Source: Bacteroidales bacterium
Lineage (GTDB): Bacteria > Bacteroidota > Bacteroidia > Bacteroidales > UBA10428
Length of the DNA stretch: 46,849 nt
Direction of reading: 5' to 3'
Assembly (NCBI GenBank): GCA_016934395.1
Contig: JAFGSZ010000122.1
Location: forward strand, 1-46,849
Below the pieces are notes generated by a model, which did not search any database, was not told the DNA's origin, and saw nothing but the letters and a program-made list of their open reading frames with translations. A program made the translations under genes and the position numbers. Below, one piece after another: positions 35,188 through 45,042 of this stretch (position 1 is its first letter; every line of letters starts with the position of its first letter).

Positions 35188-37542
35188 CTATTGTTTTACA
35201 AATTTTCGGATTACCGAATTTTCACCATCTTTCACTTCAATAAAGTAAATTCCAGATTGTAAACCATGAGTATTAATAGTGAATATTTTTCCTTCAGGTA
35301 TAAATTCTGATATTTTTTCACCTGTAATGGAATAGAGCTTAATCCCGGAGACTTTATTCCTTAAAGTAAGCTTGAGATAATCTCCCGCAGGATTTGGGTA
35401 CATACTGAAGAATTCCTCCTTATTATTAGATATTGCGGTAGCAATTGTAATGTTTACCGTATAATCCCTGGTTGTGGTTCCGTCTTCAGCAGTTACTGTA
35501 ATAACTGCAGTGCCCGGGATTACAGTAATTTCTCCGTCTCCGGAAACTGTTGCATTATCGTCGTTTGGAGTTGCTGTTAGGGTAACACTGGTAGTACCGT
35601 CCGGTAATTCAAGATCGTATGTAACTGTTTCCGGATTAAAGACAGGATCCAATGTACCAACGGTGGTTACCAGACCGGAAAGTGCAGCGTCTGTTGAAGC
35701 TGGAGCCACTGTGATATTTACTGTGTAATCCAATGTTTCGTCATTATCTGCAGTTACTGTAATAACTACAGTTCCCGGGACGGTACTAATTTCTCCGTCT
35801 CCGGATGCTGTGGCATTGGCATCGTTTGGAGTTGCTGTGAGGGTAACACTGGTAGTCCCATATGGTACTTCAAGATCGTATGTAACTGTTTCCGGAGCAA
35901 AAACAGGATCTAAAGTACCAACACTCGCGGTTAACTCCGAAAGAGTGGCATCTGATGAGAGGCCAACTGTAATAATATTTACAGTATAATCCCGGGTTGC
36001 ACCATTTTCTGCAGTTACTGTAATAATTGCAGCGCCCGGGATGCTAACAATTTCTCCATCTCCGCTTAATGTTGCAACCGGATCATAATTGGCAACCGCC
36101 GATAGTGTTACACTGGCCGTTCCTGCAGGCACAACAAGATCGTAACTTAATGTATCCGGGTTAAATACAGGATCGAGCGCGCCTACATCGCTTGCTAAGC
36201 TATAAAGCGAAGCGTCGGATGAAAAAGGATCCGTTTCAGGCATTCCAATCACACCCGGAGCAAATATACCTGAGGTTGTCCATGCTACCCAGTCAACAAA
36301 ACCTCCAATTTCGTAACTGCCATTGCCATCGCCAAAACGGAAATAATTCTCTGAAGAAGTTGTTGCTGTAACGACTTCAGCCACTGCTACCGGATTTTCG
36401 TCAAGATAAAAGGCTAACTGATCAACAGTTTTTGTAATACGATAAGTATGCCAATCCAGAATGTTTATACCATCCGGGAGATCACCTTTTAAACCTGCCT
36501 GTTTTAATTCAAATGTGGAATCAATATTTATATACAATCTTTCCCTGAAACCTCCCTGCTGAAAATCAAATTCCATAGGCCGGTCAACAGTATCAGACAC
36601 TGCTTTTACCCTGGCTACCATCGTAATATCAGGAGTAGGGTCTACAGGAAAGTTGTGTTTCCACATAAAATTAGAAGCTGCAGGAGAACTTATCAATTCA
36701 AGTAATGAATTTCCAGTTTGATCAGGATCATCAATAATCCTGTTGGTATAAGTATCCCCGGCTGTATTACTTGGTTCAAATTCCGGGTTATTGCGGTCTG
36801 GTAATACATCGCCGTCGTAAACATGCCACTCAACTAATTCAGTACCGGCCAGACCAGTTAAAGCAACAGGTAGCGGTCCTGTTACCGGTGTATAAGCACC
36901 CGTACTGTCCAATACTATCCAGTCAACATATCCGCCGATAGCATCACCGGAACCATCTCCAAACCTAAAAGATTGTTCTGTTGATGAGGTAGTTGAGGTC
37001 CCTGTTGAAAACGGAGTGGGATCTTCATCTACGAATATTGTTGCGCTGTCGCCAATTACCTGGATACGGTAAATATGCCATTCATTCACATCAAAATCAA
37101 CATCAACGGATACACCCGCTTTTTCAAGCTTAATTCTTCCCTCATTATAAATGCGCAATTCATCCCTTGTTTCTGCATTTCCATTGTCCCAGCGTATATC
37201 CATCACACGGTCATATGCGGGATCGCCGCTGCCCTTTAACCTTGCTACAATTGTAAAGGTTGAATCAGTATATGCCGCATCAAAAACATGTCTGAACGTA
37301 AGTTTGCCATCCGGATGAAAATATTTTAAAACTTTATTGCCGGGAATATTAGCATCTAAAATAATTTCCCGGATCATTCCGGCGCCAAGAGAAATATCCT
37401 TCTCACTAGTAACATCAAGCGTGTCTCCTCCTCCATCAGTTTCAGAAGGTAAAACACTGCCATCGTAAATCAGCCAGTTCTGAGCTGAACTAATAAGACT
37501 AAAAGTTAGCATTAAAGCTATTAACAGGTAGATTTTCTTCAT
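35188..37542 (-). CDS. T9SS-exported protein with two LamG-like and three cadherin-like repeats
   Basis: A 784-residue secreted protein. Signal 1-20 (ending SSAQ). Two similar LamG-like sandwiches at about 24-215 and 240-425 (both with YRI.V/KT, FRFGDG.G and GGYVDWI/GGFVDWV). Three beta-sandwich repeats of about 87 residues follow at 434-700 (SSDAxLxxL...GxLDPVFxPxTxxYDL), the cadherin-like PF12733 type. A Por-type sorting domain ends it (about 712-784, YPNPAGDYLKL, GIYFIEVKDG). It should be cut and attached to the surface, perhaps binding pectin. There is no obvious enzyme domain. It follows a GH105 pseudogene. Confidence 0.8.
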   Translation of the reverse strand: MKKIYLLIALMLTFSLISSAQNWLIYDGSVLPSETDGGGDTLDVTSEKDISLGAGMIREIILDANIPGNKVLKYFHPDGKLTFRHVFDAAYTDSTFTIVARLKGSGDPAYDRVMDIRWDNGNAETRDELRIYNEGRIKLEKAGVSVDVDFDVNEWHIYRIQVIGDSATIFVDEDPTPFSTGTSTTSSTEQSFRFGDGSGDAIGGYVDWIVLDSTGAYTPVTGPLPVALTGLAGTELVEWHVYDGDVLPDRNNPEFEPSNTAGDTYTNRIIDDPDQTGNSLLELISSPAASNFMWKHNFPVDPTPDITMVARVKAVSDTVDRPMEFDFQQGGFRERLYINIDSTFELKQAGLKGDLPDGINILDWHTYRITKTVDQLAFYLDENPVAVAEVVTATTSSENYFRFGDGNGSYEIGGFVDWVAWTTSGIFAPGVIGMPETDPFSSDASLYSLASDVGALDPVFNPDTLSYDLVVPAGTASVTLSAVANYDPVATLSGDGEIVSIPGAAIITVTAENGATRDYTVNIITVGLSSDATLSELTASVGTLDPVFAPETVTYDLEVPYGTTSVTLTATPNDANATASGDGEISTVPGTVVITVTADNDETLDYTVNITVAPASTDAALSGLVTTVGTLDPVFNPETVTYDLELPDGTTSVTLTATPNDDNATVSGDGEITVIPGTAVITVTAEDGTTTRDYTVNITIATAISNNKEEFFSMYPNPAGDYLKLTLRNKVSGIKLYSITGEKISEFIPEGKIFTINTHGLQSGIYFIEVKDGENSVIRKFVKQ
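35430..36240 (-). repeat. Tandem ~261-bp coding repeats
   Basis: Three in-frame copies encode the cadherin-like domains. Copies two and three are very alike at DNA level (shared TCTCCGTCTCCGGA, GTTGCTGT.AGGGTAACACTGG), copy one is more diverged. This points to recent duplication of one unit and a chance of length variation. Confidence 0.8.
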
Positions 37543-37608
37543 AAATTTAATTTTTAAATTAGGTTTAAAATTTTAAGGATTTATTAAAAGGTCTGTAAGT
37601 TCATTATG

Positions 37609-38280
37609 TTACTTTTTTAGTTCTAAAGCTGCCATCACGGTGAGTTTTTCCACCAGGTCCGCAGCCTCCGCACATTCTGGTCAACACAAGTTTTCCATCT
37701 GCATCTTTCACGATAAACTCATTCAACATAGCACTAAAGTACCTTCCAGAAATTTTTTCAGACTTTACCGGCAAGTATCCTTTTCGGGAACCTTTTCAAA
37801 AACATACCTGAACAGGATGCTTCGAGATAGGTGCGCGTGTCTCTGCCAGGGTCCAAAACCTGATACCACAGCCCGGTTTCTTTATCCCGAACTCTGAGTA
37901 AGGCTGCCGATATGTTAGTAAATAATTCAATAATTCTGGCTCGTTAAGGATGATTTACAGGCAAATAATTAAGTACATCTAAAAATGCCATTGCATACCA
38001 ATCCATAGGTCAACCCCTGAACTTTTATGTAATCCCTGTTTTTGAATCGCAACAGCGCTGCGTTCTGCTTTCATCCCAAGCATGGCAATTTCTTACTGCC
38101 ATCTATTTTACCCGGAAGATCGTGTGAAATTAACCAGACTCTCATAATCCATCATTATCGAATTTGCCTTCTGGCGGTCTGATGTCATGGTTGTAACAGA
38201 TTCTTTTGAACATTCCCCTGACGATTGACGCGCTAAGGCTGTAATTAATAAAAAGAAAGCAGCACTTAAAAACTTTTTAT
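37609..38280 (-). pseudogene. GH105 pseudogene with catalytic region deleted
   Basis: Similar to the intact GH105 at both ends: SLVNFTRSSG near the 5' end (SLVNFTQSSG in the intact gene), then HAWDESRTQ, LTYGLVCNGIF-type remnants, and EAAD.../AALELKK at the 3' end against AAIELKR. About 500 bp between SSG and HAWDESR are missing, including the catalytic Asp. Stop codons and frame changes follow. The original start, aligned to ATA near 38278, is lost; the ATG at 38305 lies inside the promoter -7 box and cannot be the start. Confidence 0.85.
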
Positions 38281-38302
38281 TATAAGCCCTTTTATTCCAT
38301 TT

Positions 38303-38369
38303 CAATAATACTAATCCATGAATAAATCCATGGTAGACATTTTACCGAAAAAGGGGGGGTAAATTATCA
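38303..38369 (-). promoter_or_regulatory. Promoter block C of the PUL, before the pseudogene
   Basis: The 48-bp motif (38369-38322) has TACCCCCCC and CGGTAAAATGTCTACC, 11-bp spacer, then TATTATTG (38310-38303). It would transcribe the GH105 pseudogene and possibly the T9SS gene behind it (65-bp gap). Confidence 0.6.
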
Positions 38370-38746
38370 CACTACTTCAAATTGCATGCTTATCATAAAA
38401 GCCCCGGTAAGCAGATGATAAATTTTGTTTTTCTTTGCCGTGTAATGGGCATAGATCCATTAAATTAATAAAATAACAGACCGGGAAAGATGTATTCTTT
38501 TTTAAAAGAAGAATTCTATTTAGAAAGAAATCCTAATTTTGCTAATGAAGAAAAATGCAGTACCCGACACATCGATTTTCAAAAAATAAAAGCTCAAAAT
38601 TATACTGAACTAAATCAGAATAATTAAAATCGTTTGAAAAAATTTATATTTTGACTATCTGATAAATCATTGTAAAATATATTAATTTTAGGCACATTGC
38701 ACTCGGTTTCTCTAATATTAGAATAAAAAGAATATTTTATCCGGTA
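38370..38746. other. Divergent upstream region of the hybrid regulator
   Basis: No gene. It separates promoter block C from the regulator start. It shares pieces with 34636-35045 (see there). Plus-strand promoter elements of the regulator are not obvious. Confidence 0.5.
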
Positions 38747-41700
38747 ATGAAGACAAGAATTGTATATCACAAAACTTTACTTTTCAGATGGCGCATATTT
38801 TTTATTCTAAGTTTTCTATTATGTGAATTCAGCCAGCTTAGAGCAATCGAGGTGGAACGCTTTGAAAAGCTCAATACCGAAGACGGATTATCCCAGAATT
38901 CAGTGGTGAGTATCTTTTGTGATCATAAAGGTTTTATGTGGCTGGGTACCTGGGACGGACTAAACCGTTACGATGGATATAATTTTAGAATTCTGAAGGC
39001 CCAGTCCGGTAAAAGCGATGTGCTAACCAATAACCGGATAATCAAAATCTGGGAAGACCAGCGAAATTTCCTGTGGGTAGATACGTATGACGGTTATACA
39101 CACTGGTTTAATCCCGAAACCGAAAAATTTAAAACCATTCCTTTTTTTTACCGGTCAGAAGAAGAAAAAAACAGTTCAATCACCTGCTTTCAGCAATTTA
39201 AGCAGGATGAAATATGGATAGGTTCGAGCAATTCGGGCCTGTATTATTTACAATACGACTCCTTAAGCCGTGACTATATTGTAAATCAATATTTAAGCCG
39301 GGGTATCAGCGCTTTAACAAATAATGAAGTTCGGTTTATTGTTCAGGATACGGATTTTAATATTTGGATCGGCACCCATAAAGGGTTAAATAAACTGGAA
39401 AACAAAAAGAAAAATATCGAGAATCAGCAGTTACAACATTATTATATTAACCTGGATTTTACGGTTGCTGCAGCTTCAAAGAAATCGATCTGGTTCGGGA
39501 CAAAAAGCCACGGAATAATTTTGTTTGATAATACAACAAATACCTTCAATCCCCTTCCGAAAGCATTTAAAACACTTAATAATAGCGAAATTACATTGTT
39601 ATATACAACAACATCCGGAAATATTGTAATTGGTACAGCACAGCAGGGATTATATATTTACAATACACTTACTAAAACACTTCGGCAATATATATTAACC
39701 GGAAACAGGATAAATACAGTATATGAAGATGCTTATGGGTTGCTCTGGATAACCACTGAAAAATTTGGTATAACCAAGCTTGACCCTGCAAATCAAAAAT
39801 CACACTATTTTATTTTAACTCCCAAAGAAATTGAACCCCTGGTGGATGAAGAACGTCAGTATATATTTGAAGATTCTCAAAAAAATTTATGGATTGGCCT
39901 TCATGGTGCCGGACTTGCCCATTATGTGAGAGAAAACGATAATTTCGAATTCTTCAGGAACGATCCGAATGACCCGTCGACTATAAGTTCAAATTTTGTC
40001 CATTGTATTACCGAAGACCAGTCGGGATTATTATGGGTAGGCACCGGTCAGGTAAACGGCGGGATAAATAAAATTATACCTGCCAATCCGTCTTTTAAAC
40101 AAATTATTCCGAAAAAAAATATAACCGATATGGCGGATAATGTTGTGCGGTGTATTTTTGAAGACGATAATGGTTACATCTGGATGGCTACCAAATCGGG
40201 TAGAATTTATATCTACGATAAAAATTTTAATCTGAAAACCACACTGCATAATCTCCCGCTTATAGACAGGAACCTTCCGGGATATAATATTTACTCCATT
40301 ACCCAGGATAGTAAAGGATATATCTGGCTCGGCTCAAAGGGGGGCGGAATAGCAGTAAGCACACTACCCTTATCTGATCTTAAAAAAAACTACAACTTAC
40401 TAAACTTCAGGCTTTACCAGCACCATCCCAAAATTTCCTCATCGCTGAGCAGTAATTACGTTTACTCCATAACTGAAGATCATGAAGGAAAAATATGGAT
40501 CGGAACCTATGGCGGAGGATTAAACCTTGTAGAACACCGTACAAATGATTCTATTTTCTGTAAACATTACAACCGGGCCAACAGTAACCTGACCAGTGAC
40601 GATATCCGGCATGTTTTTGAAGATTCCCGGCACAGGCTCTGGATTGCAACAGTTTTTGGATTAAACCTGCTGGATGAAGTATTCCCGGAAAACGACAGTA
40701 TTTCTTTCCGGTCTTTTAATTATAATCCGCTTGAAGATTCTACAATTAGCTATAATGACATCATTCATATTTTTGAAGATACCGACCAGAATATCTGGTT
40801 TGCTACATTTGGAGGCGGTGTTAACCGTCTGGCTTCCCTTACCCGGGATATTGCAAGATTTGAAAATTTTAATCATACACAGGGCCTGATTAACGATGCC
40901 GTATGCGGAATATTACAGGACGATAACGGGAACCTTTGGTTTAGCACTGAAAATGGAATTTCAATGCTGGACATAAAGAATCGAAAATTTGAAAATTATG
41001 ATAAAAATAACGGCTTATTATCGAGCAAGTTTTGTGAAAATACCTGCATTCATTATCACACAGGAGAATTAATTTTTGGAAGTACCCAGGGAACCCTGGT
41101 GGTTTATCCCGATAAAATTTCAAAGAAACAATATATCCCTCCCATAGTTTTATCAAATTTCCAGCTATTTAACCAGGATGTTGACATACATGATAAAGAC
41201 GCTCCTTTTCATAAAACCATAGAATATCTTGATAAAATTGTTTTAAAACATTCGCAGTCGAGTTTTACCATTGAATATGCTGCGCTAAGTTATTTTGATC
41301 CGAAAAAAACCCAGTATGCCTATATTCTTGAAAACTTTGAAAACCGCTGGAATGAAGTTTCTTCTTTACGCAGAGCCACATATACAAACCTCTCGCCGGG
41401 CAGGTATATTTTTAAAGTTAAAGCCGCCAACTGGGATGGAACATGGAATGAAAATCCGCGTGTGCTGCATATTACTATCCTTCCTCCCTGGTGGCGCACT
41501 ATATGGGCGTATATTATTTATAGTATATTGTTCCTTATTTTGGGTGAAATTACACGCCGTATTCTTACCAAGTACAATCATATGCGGAATGATCTCCGGG
41601 TAGAACGCCGGGTAAACGAAATTAAACTCCAGTTTTTCACCAATATATCACACGAAATACGTACACCGTTAACCCTGATCCTGGGGCCGCTGGAGGATAT

Positions 41701-43198
41701 GAAAGCCCATGAAAAACTGAATGCCTCACTGAAACGCTCTATAGATATTATGGACCGCAACGGAAAACGCATGCTCCGGCTGGTGAATCAGCTGCTGGAT
41801 TTCAGAAAAATTCAGAAAAATAAAATGAAATTAAAAGTGCGGAAATTTGAGGCTATTGGGTTTGTAAAGGAAGTGTGTGAAAATTTTAACCCCATGGCTA
41901 TTCAGAAATCGATAAAATTTAACTTTTCTTCTTCAATTAAGGAACAGGATGTGTGGGCCGATCCGGATAAATTTGATTCTGTATTGTTTAATATTTTATC
42001 GAACGCTTTTAAATTTATTAAATCAAACCGGGAGATTAATGTAAATATTGAAAAAGAAAATGAAGATTTCCTGAAAATTCTGGTAAGGGACCAGGGCCCC
42101 GGTATTCCTAAAGATAAACTGCCTGTGCTGTTTCAGCGGTTTACTCCATTATCGGGTACAGATGTAAATTACAGCGGTACCGGAATCGGACTGGCTCTTT
42201 CGAACGAAATAATGAAACTTCATAAGGGTGAAATCCGAGTGGAATCGGAACTAGGCGCCGGAAGTACTTTTATGGTGCTTTTAAAACTCGGAAATAAACA
42301 TTTCTCGACGGAAGAGTTGCAGGCTGGAGAAACTGTTATAAATACACCAAGGCACGAAATTGTTGAAGAAGAAGATAAAAACACTTCACAACACAGGGAA
42401 ACAGATGAAAATGGTGAACCGGAAAAACACAAAAACTCAGTTTTGGTGGTTGAAGATAATGAAGAGATCACCAATTATATTCTTGAAATCTTAGATCATC
42501 AGTTTGAAATTATTACCGCTTTAAATGGAAAAGAAGGATTGATACAAGTTCAAAAACATCATCCCGATCTAATTCTTACCGACCTGATGATGCCGGAAAT
42601 GGACGGTATTGAAATGACAAAACAAATTAAAAATAATTTTGAAACCAGTCATATCCCGGTAATCATGCTTACGGCCAAATCGCAGATCAAAGATCAGATT
42701 GAAGGCATAGAATCCGGCGCTGAAGCATATATTTTAAAACCTTTTAATACAAATTACCTGAAAGCCGTGGTGGCCAATATTCTTAAACAGCGGGATATTA
42801 TCATTAAAAAATTCCGCGATAAAAAAGATGTTGAAAATTCTGAATTTAAAATCACAACCCGCGACGAAGAATTTTTGAAGAATATTGTATCCATTATCGA
42901 AGAAAATTTTTCCGATCCTGATTTTAATGTGGAAAAACTTATTGAGAAATCTTATGTAGGGAGAACCGTTCTTTATAATAAAATTAAGGGTTTAACGGGT
43001 TTATCACCGGTTGAATTTATCCGGCAGATGCGCCTTAAAACAGCTGCTGATTTATTGGTCACCTCAGGATATAATGTTTCTGAAATTGCCTACATGACTG
43101 GTTTTAACGACATAAAATATTTCAGTAAATGTTTTAAAGCTTTATTTAATACCCCGCCCAGCGAATATAAAAATCTGCAGGTAAAGAATCATTTGTAA
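38747..43198 (+). CDS. Hybrid two-component system regulator (HTCS)
   Basis: A 1483-residue one-polypeptide sensor-regulator. Signal peptide about 1-32. About 40-800 is a double beta-propeller of Reg_prop blades (repeated LWIGT...GLN pattern, e.g. FMWLGTWDGLNRYDG). The Y_Y_Y domain is about 835-905 and the TM helix about 910-928. HisKA has His969 (SHEIRTP), the ATPase domain has DQGPGIP and GTGIGLALS, the receiver has Asp1279 and Lys1331, and the AraC helix-turn-helix is at about 1395-1475. It senses oligosaccharide in the periplasm and activates loci like this one. Probable target: blocks A-C. Confidence 0.96.
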   Translation: MKTRIVYHKTLLFRWRIFFILSFLLCEFSQLRAIEVERFEKLNTEDGLSQNSVVSIFCDHKGFMWLGTWDGLNRYDGYNFRILKAQSGKSDVLTNNRIIKIWEDQRNFLWVDTYDGYTHWFNPETEKFKTIPFFYRSEEEKNSSITCFQQFKQDEIWIGSSNSGLYYLQYDSLSRDYIVNQYLSRGISALTNNEVRFIVQDTDFNIWIGTHKGLNKLENKKKNIENQQLQHYYINLDFTVAAASKKSIWFGTKSHGIILFDNTTNTFNPLPKAFKTLNNSEITLLYTTTSGNIVIGTAQQGLYIYNTLTKTLRQYILTGNRINTVYEDAYGLLWITTEKFGITKLDPANQKSHYFILTPKEIEPLVDEERQYIFEDSQKNLWIGLHGAGLAHYVRENDNFEFFRNDPNDPSTISSNFVHCITEDQSGLLWVGTGQVNGGINKIIPANPSFKQIIPKKNITDMADNVVRCIFEDDNGYIWMATKSGRIYIYDKNFNLKTTLHNLPLIDRNLPGYNIYSITQDSKGYIWLGSKGGGIAVSTLPLSDLKKNYNLLNFRLYQHHPKISSSLSSNYVYSITEDHEGKIWIGTYGGGLNLVEHRTNDSIFCKHYNRANSNLTSDDIRHVFEDSRHRLWIATVFGLNLLDEVFPENDSISFRSFNYNPLEDSTISYNDIIHIFEDTDQNIWFATFGGGVNRLASLTRDIARFENFNHTQGLINDAVCGILQDDNGNLWFSTENGISMLDIKNRKFENYDKNNGLLSSKFCENTCIHYHTGELIFGSTQGTLVVYPDKISKKQYIPPIVLSNFQLFNQDVDIHDKDAPFHKTIEYLDKIVLKHSQSSFTIEYAALSYFDPKKTQYAYILENFENRWNEVSSLRRATYTNLSPGRYIFKVKAANWDGTWNENPRVLHITILPPWWRTIWAYIIYSILFLILGEITRRILTKYNHMRNDLRVERRVNEIKLQFFTNISHEIRTPLTLILGPLEDMKAHEKLNASLKRSIDIMDRNGKRMLRLVNQLLDFRKIQKNKMKLKVRKFEAIGFVKEVCENFNPMAIQKSIKFNFSSSIKEQDVWADPDKFDSVLFNILSNAFKFIKSNREINVNIEKENEDFLKILVRDQGPGIPKDKLPVLFQRFTPLSGTDVNYSGTGIGLALSNEIMKLHKGEIRVESELGAGSTFMVLLKLGNKHFSTEELQAGETVINTPRHEIVEEEDKNTSQHRETDENGEPEKHKNSVLVVEDNEEITNYILEILDHQFEIITALNGKEGLIQVQKHHPDLILTDLMMPEMDGIEMTKQIKNNFETSHIPVIMLTAKSQIKDQIEGIESGAEAYILKPFNTNYLKAVVANILKQRDIIIKKFRDKKDVENSEFKITTRDEEFLKNIVSIIEENFSDPDFNVEKLIEKSYVGRTVLYNKIKGLTGLSPVEFIRQMRLKTAADLLVTSGYNVSEIAYMTGFNDIKYFSKCFKALFNTPPSEYKNLQVKNHL

Positions 43199-43266
43199 AT
43201 TTAAAATTACTCCCTCAGCTAAGATATATTTTTCCGGGGCTCTATGTTGATGAGAAGTTTATTTCA

Positions 43267-44466
43267 TTAACCCTTTTTAAGATTACTATAGGCCACAATT
43301 ACAATATACCCCAGGATTACCAGAGGAACAATAAAACCCAGTAATACCGAAGATACATCGGCCACGGCACCGGTTATGGGTGGAATAATCGCGCCCCCGG
43401 CTATGGCAGTTACCATAAGGCCCGATAATTCGTTTGTACGTTCCGGCATTTTTTCAACCGTTATTGAAAATACCAGGGGAAAAATATTGGCAAATCCAAG
43501 TCCTACCAAAACGATACCTGTAAAAGCCAACACCTGGTTGCCAAATAATAATAACAATATCCCGGCAATTGCCAGTACCACGGTAATCATTAAAAACCTT
43601 GGCGGTGAAAGGATCCGCAGGATGAGCGATCCTAAAAATCTTCCGAGCAATATGGGCAGAAAAAACAAGGCCCAGCTAACCCATAGACCTACATTCGCTA
43701 TGCCGTACACTTCTTTCATTAAAATGGGCACCTGGCTGCTCATGGAAACTTCTGCACCCACATAAAAGAAAATGGTTAATACCATCATCAGTACATACCC
43801 GTTTCCCAGGAGTTTAAAACTTGAACGCAGGCTGGCCCGGACTGCATTAGTTTCTTTTTTTTCCTGAATTTTTGTGGCAGAAATCCAGAGAATGGTAATA
43901 AAAATTAACACCGTATATACCGGGAATAAAATGCTCCAGTCCATATCAAATGCGATTACCAACAACGGAGGAAGTAAAAATCCCAATGATGAACCAATAG
44001 CTTTTACCGACTGGGCAAGCGATAAGTTGCTGGAATATTTTCCCGGAGCCGAAACATCGCGCATTAAAGGGTTACCCGAAACCTGTAAAATTGTTGCGCC
44101 GGCGCCTAAAAGTAATAATGACAGCAGAATAATATAAAATTCACCTTTTGATTCGGCGGAAAATTCTACTCTTGGCCCGTACATACCGTTAAGTATGGGA
44201 ATAATTAATCCAATAAATGCTATAAAAAGCCCCAGCAATAAAATGAATTTTTTCCCTTTTTTATCCTGATAGATCCCAACAGGAATAGACAGTACGGCAA
44301 ACATAATAAAACCCGTAAAAGATAATAACTGGGCCGAAAAATTAGAAAGTGAAAAGCTGTCTTTTGCCAGGCCAACCATTGGGCCGACAACATCTCCGAA
44401 TCCCATACATAAAAAAGCAAGAAAAATGGGCAGGGCTTTCAGGTTATTGGTTTTTGTAGCGTTCAT
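43267..44466 (-). CDS. FucP-like MFS sugar transporter
   Basis: A 399-residue inner-membrane transporter with about 12 hydrophobic segments, starting at ATG 44466 (MNATKTNNLKALPIFLAFLC). A TTG at 44520 would add 18 residues without support. Family clues: GFGDVVGPMVGLAKDSF at the first helix and YQDKKGKKFILLLGLF in the 2-3 loop (D..G[RK][RK] pattern). Symporters of this group carry fucose, glucose or hexuronates. Its convergent position next to the regulator fits hexuronate uptake, but substrate is not provable here. Confidence 0.85.
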   Translation of the reverse strand: MNATKTNNLKALPIFLAFLCMGFGDVVGPMVGLAKDSFSLSNFSAQLLSFTGFIMFAVLSIPVGIYQDKKGKKFILLLGLFIAFIGLIIPILNGMYGPRVEFSAESKGEFYIILLSLLLLGAGATILQVSGNPLMRDVSAPGKYSSNLSLAQSVKAIGSSLGFLLPPLLVIAFDMDWSILFPVYTVLIFITILWISATKIQEKKETNAVRASLRSSFKLLGNGYVLMMVLTIFFYVGAEVSMSSQVPILMKEVYGIANVGLWVSWALFFLPILLGRFLGSLILRILSPPRFLMITVVLAIAGILLLLFGNQVLAFTGIVLVGLGFANIFPLVFSITVEKMPERTNELSGLMVTAIAGGAIIPPITGAVADVSSVLLGFIVPLVILGYIVIVAYSNLKKG

Positions 44467-44662
44467 AATTTCCAGGTTCTGTTTTAGAACGATAAAAATA
44501 CTTTTTCCGGGAAAATACAAACTATAAAAACCTGAAAAAATTTATTCGCAGATGGATGAACAATCTTTATTTATCATTTGCAGGTACTATTTTAACAAAT
44601 CCCGGATTCTATAAAACAGTTTGTTGGTAAATAGGGCACAATTGCACATTTAGCAAAAACAG

Positions 44663-44744
44663 ATTTGTGATTTATGATTTGGGATTTGTGATTTGTTTCT
44701 TGTTTCTTGTTATTTGTTTTTTGTTTTTTGTTTTTTGTTTTTTA
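44663..44744 (+). repeat. Low-complexity 7-bp tandem repeat
   Basis: Variants of GATTTGTG, then GTTTCTT twice and GTTTTTT four times, lie just after the stop of the gene at 44750. The repeat could vary in length by slippage. Confidence 0.8.
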
Positions 44745-44749
44745 TTAAA

Positions 44750-44941
44750 CTACGCAGCCACTTTATCAAACACTTCGTTGATTATTTTTTTATGAGTAGT
44801 CCCAAACCGCATGTTCAGCCAATGATACATTGCAATAATTTCATCCGGGTTAAGCCACTTTACAGATTTTAAAAGTTCTTTTCTGAATAATTCTTTATTC
44901 TCACTAATATTTGCCAGTATAATTTTTTGATGCTCTAACAT
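44750..44941 (-). CDS. Small conserved-looking protein, unknown
   Basis: A 63-residue protein, MLEHQKIILANISENKELFR at the start and LNPDEIIAMYHWLNMRFG in the middle, mostly predicted helix with no signal or membrane segment. The compact amphipathic pattern and normal composition suggest a real gene, but I cannot name a family. No neighbour on the same strand within 100 bp. Confidence 0.6.
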   Translation of the reverse strand: MLEHQKIILANISENKELFRKELLKSVKWLNPDEIIAMYHWLNMRFGTTHKKIINEVFDKVAA

Positions 44942-45042
44942 TTAGAATTTCCTGTTTTGTAATTAAATAATTAATCAGAATGTATGGTTAGCAATATAAG
45001 TATAAAACAGATCCCCCGGGGATATATTGCCCGGGGGAATCT

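Noticed and set aside
38108-38305. 65-codon frame that could be a small lipoprotein
   Set aside because: Its sequence is the 5' part of a broken GH105 gene, and the ATG lies inside the promoter -7 box.
44663-44744. CRISPR-like repeat
   Set aside because: It is a simple 7-bp slippage repeat without spacers.
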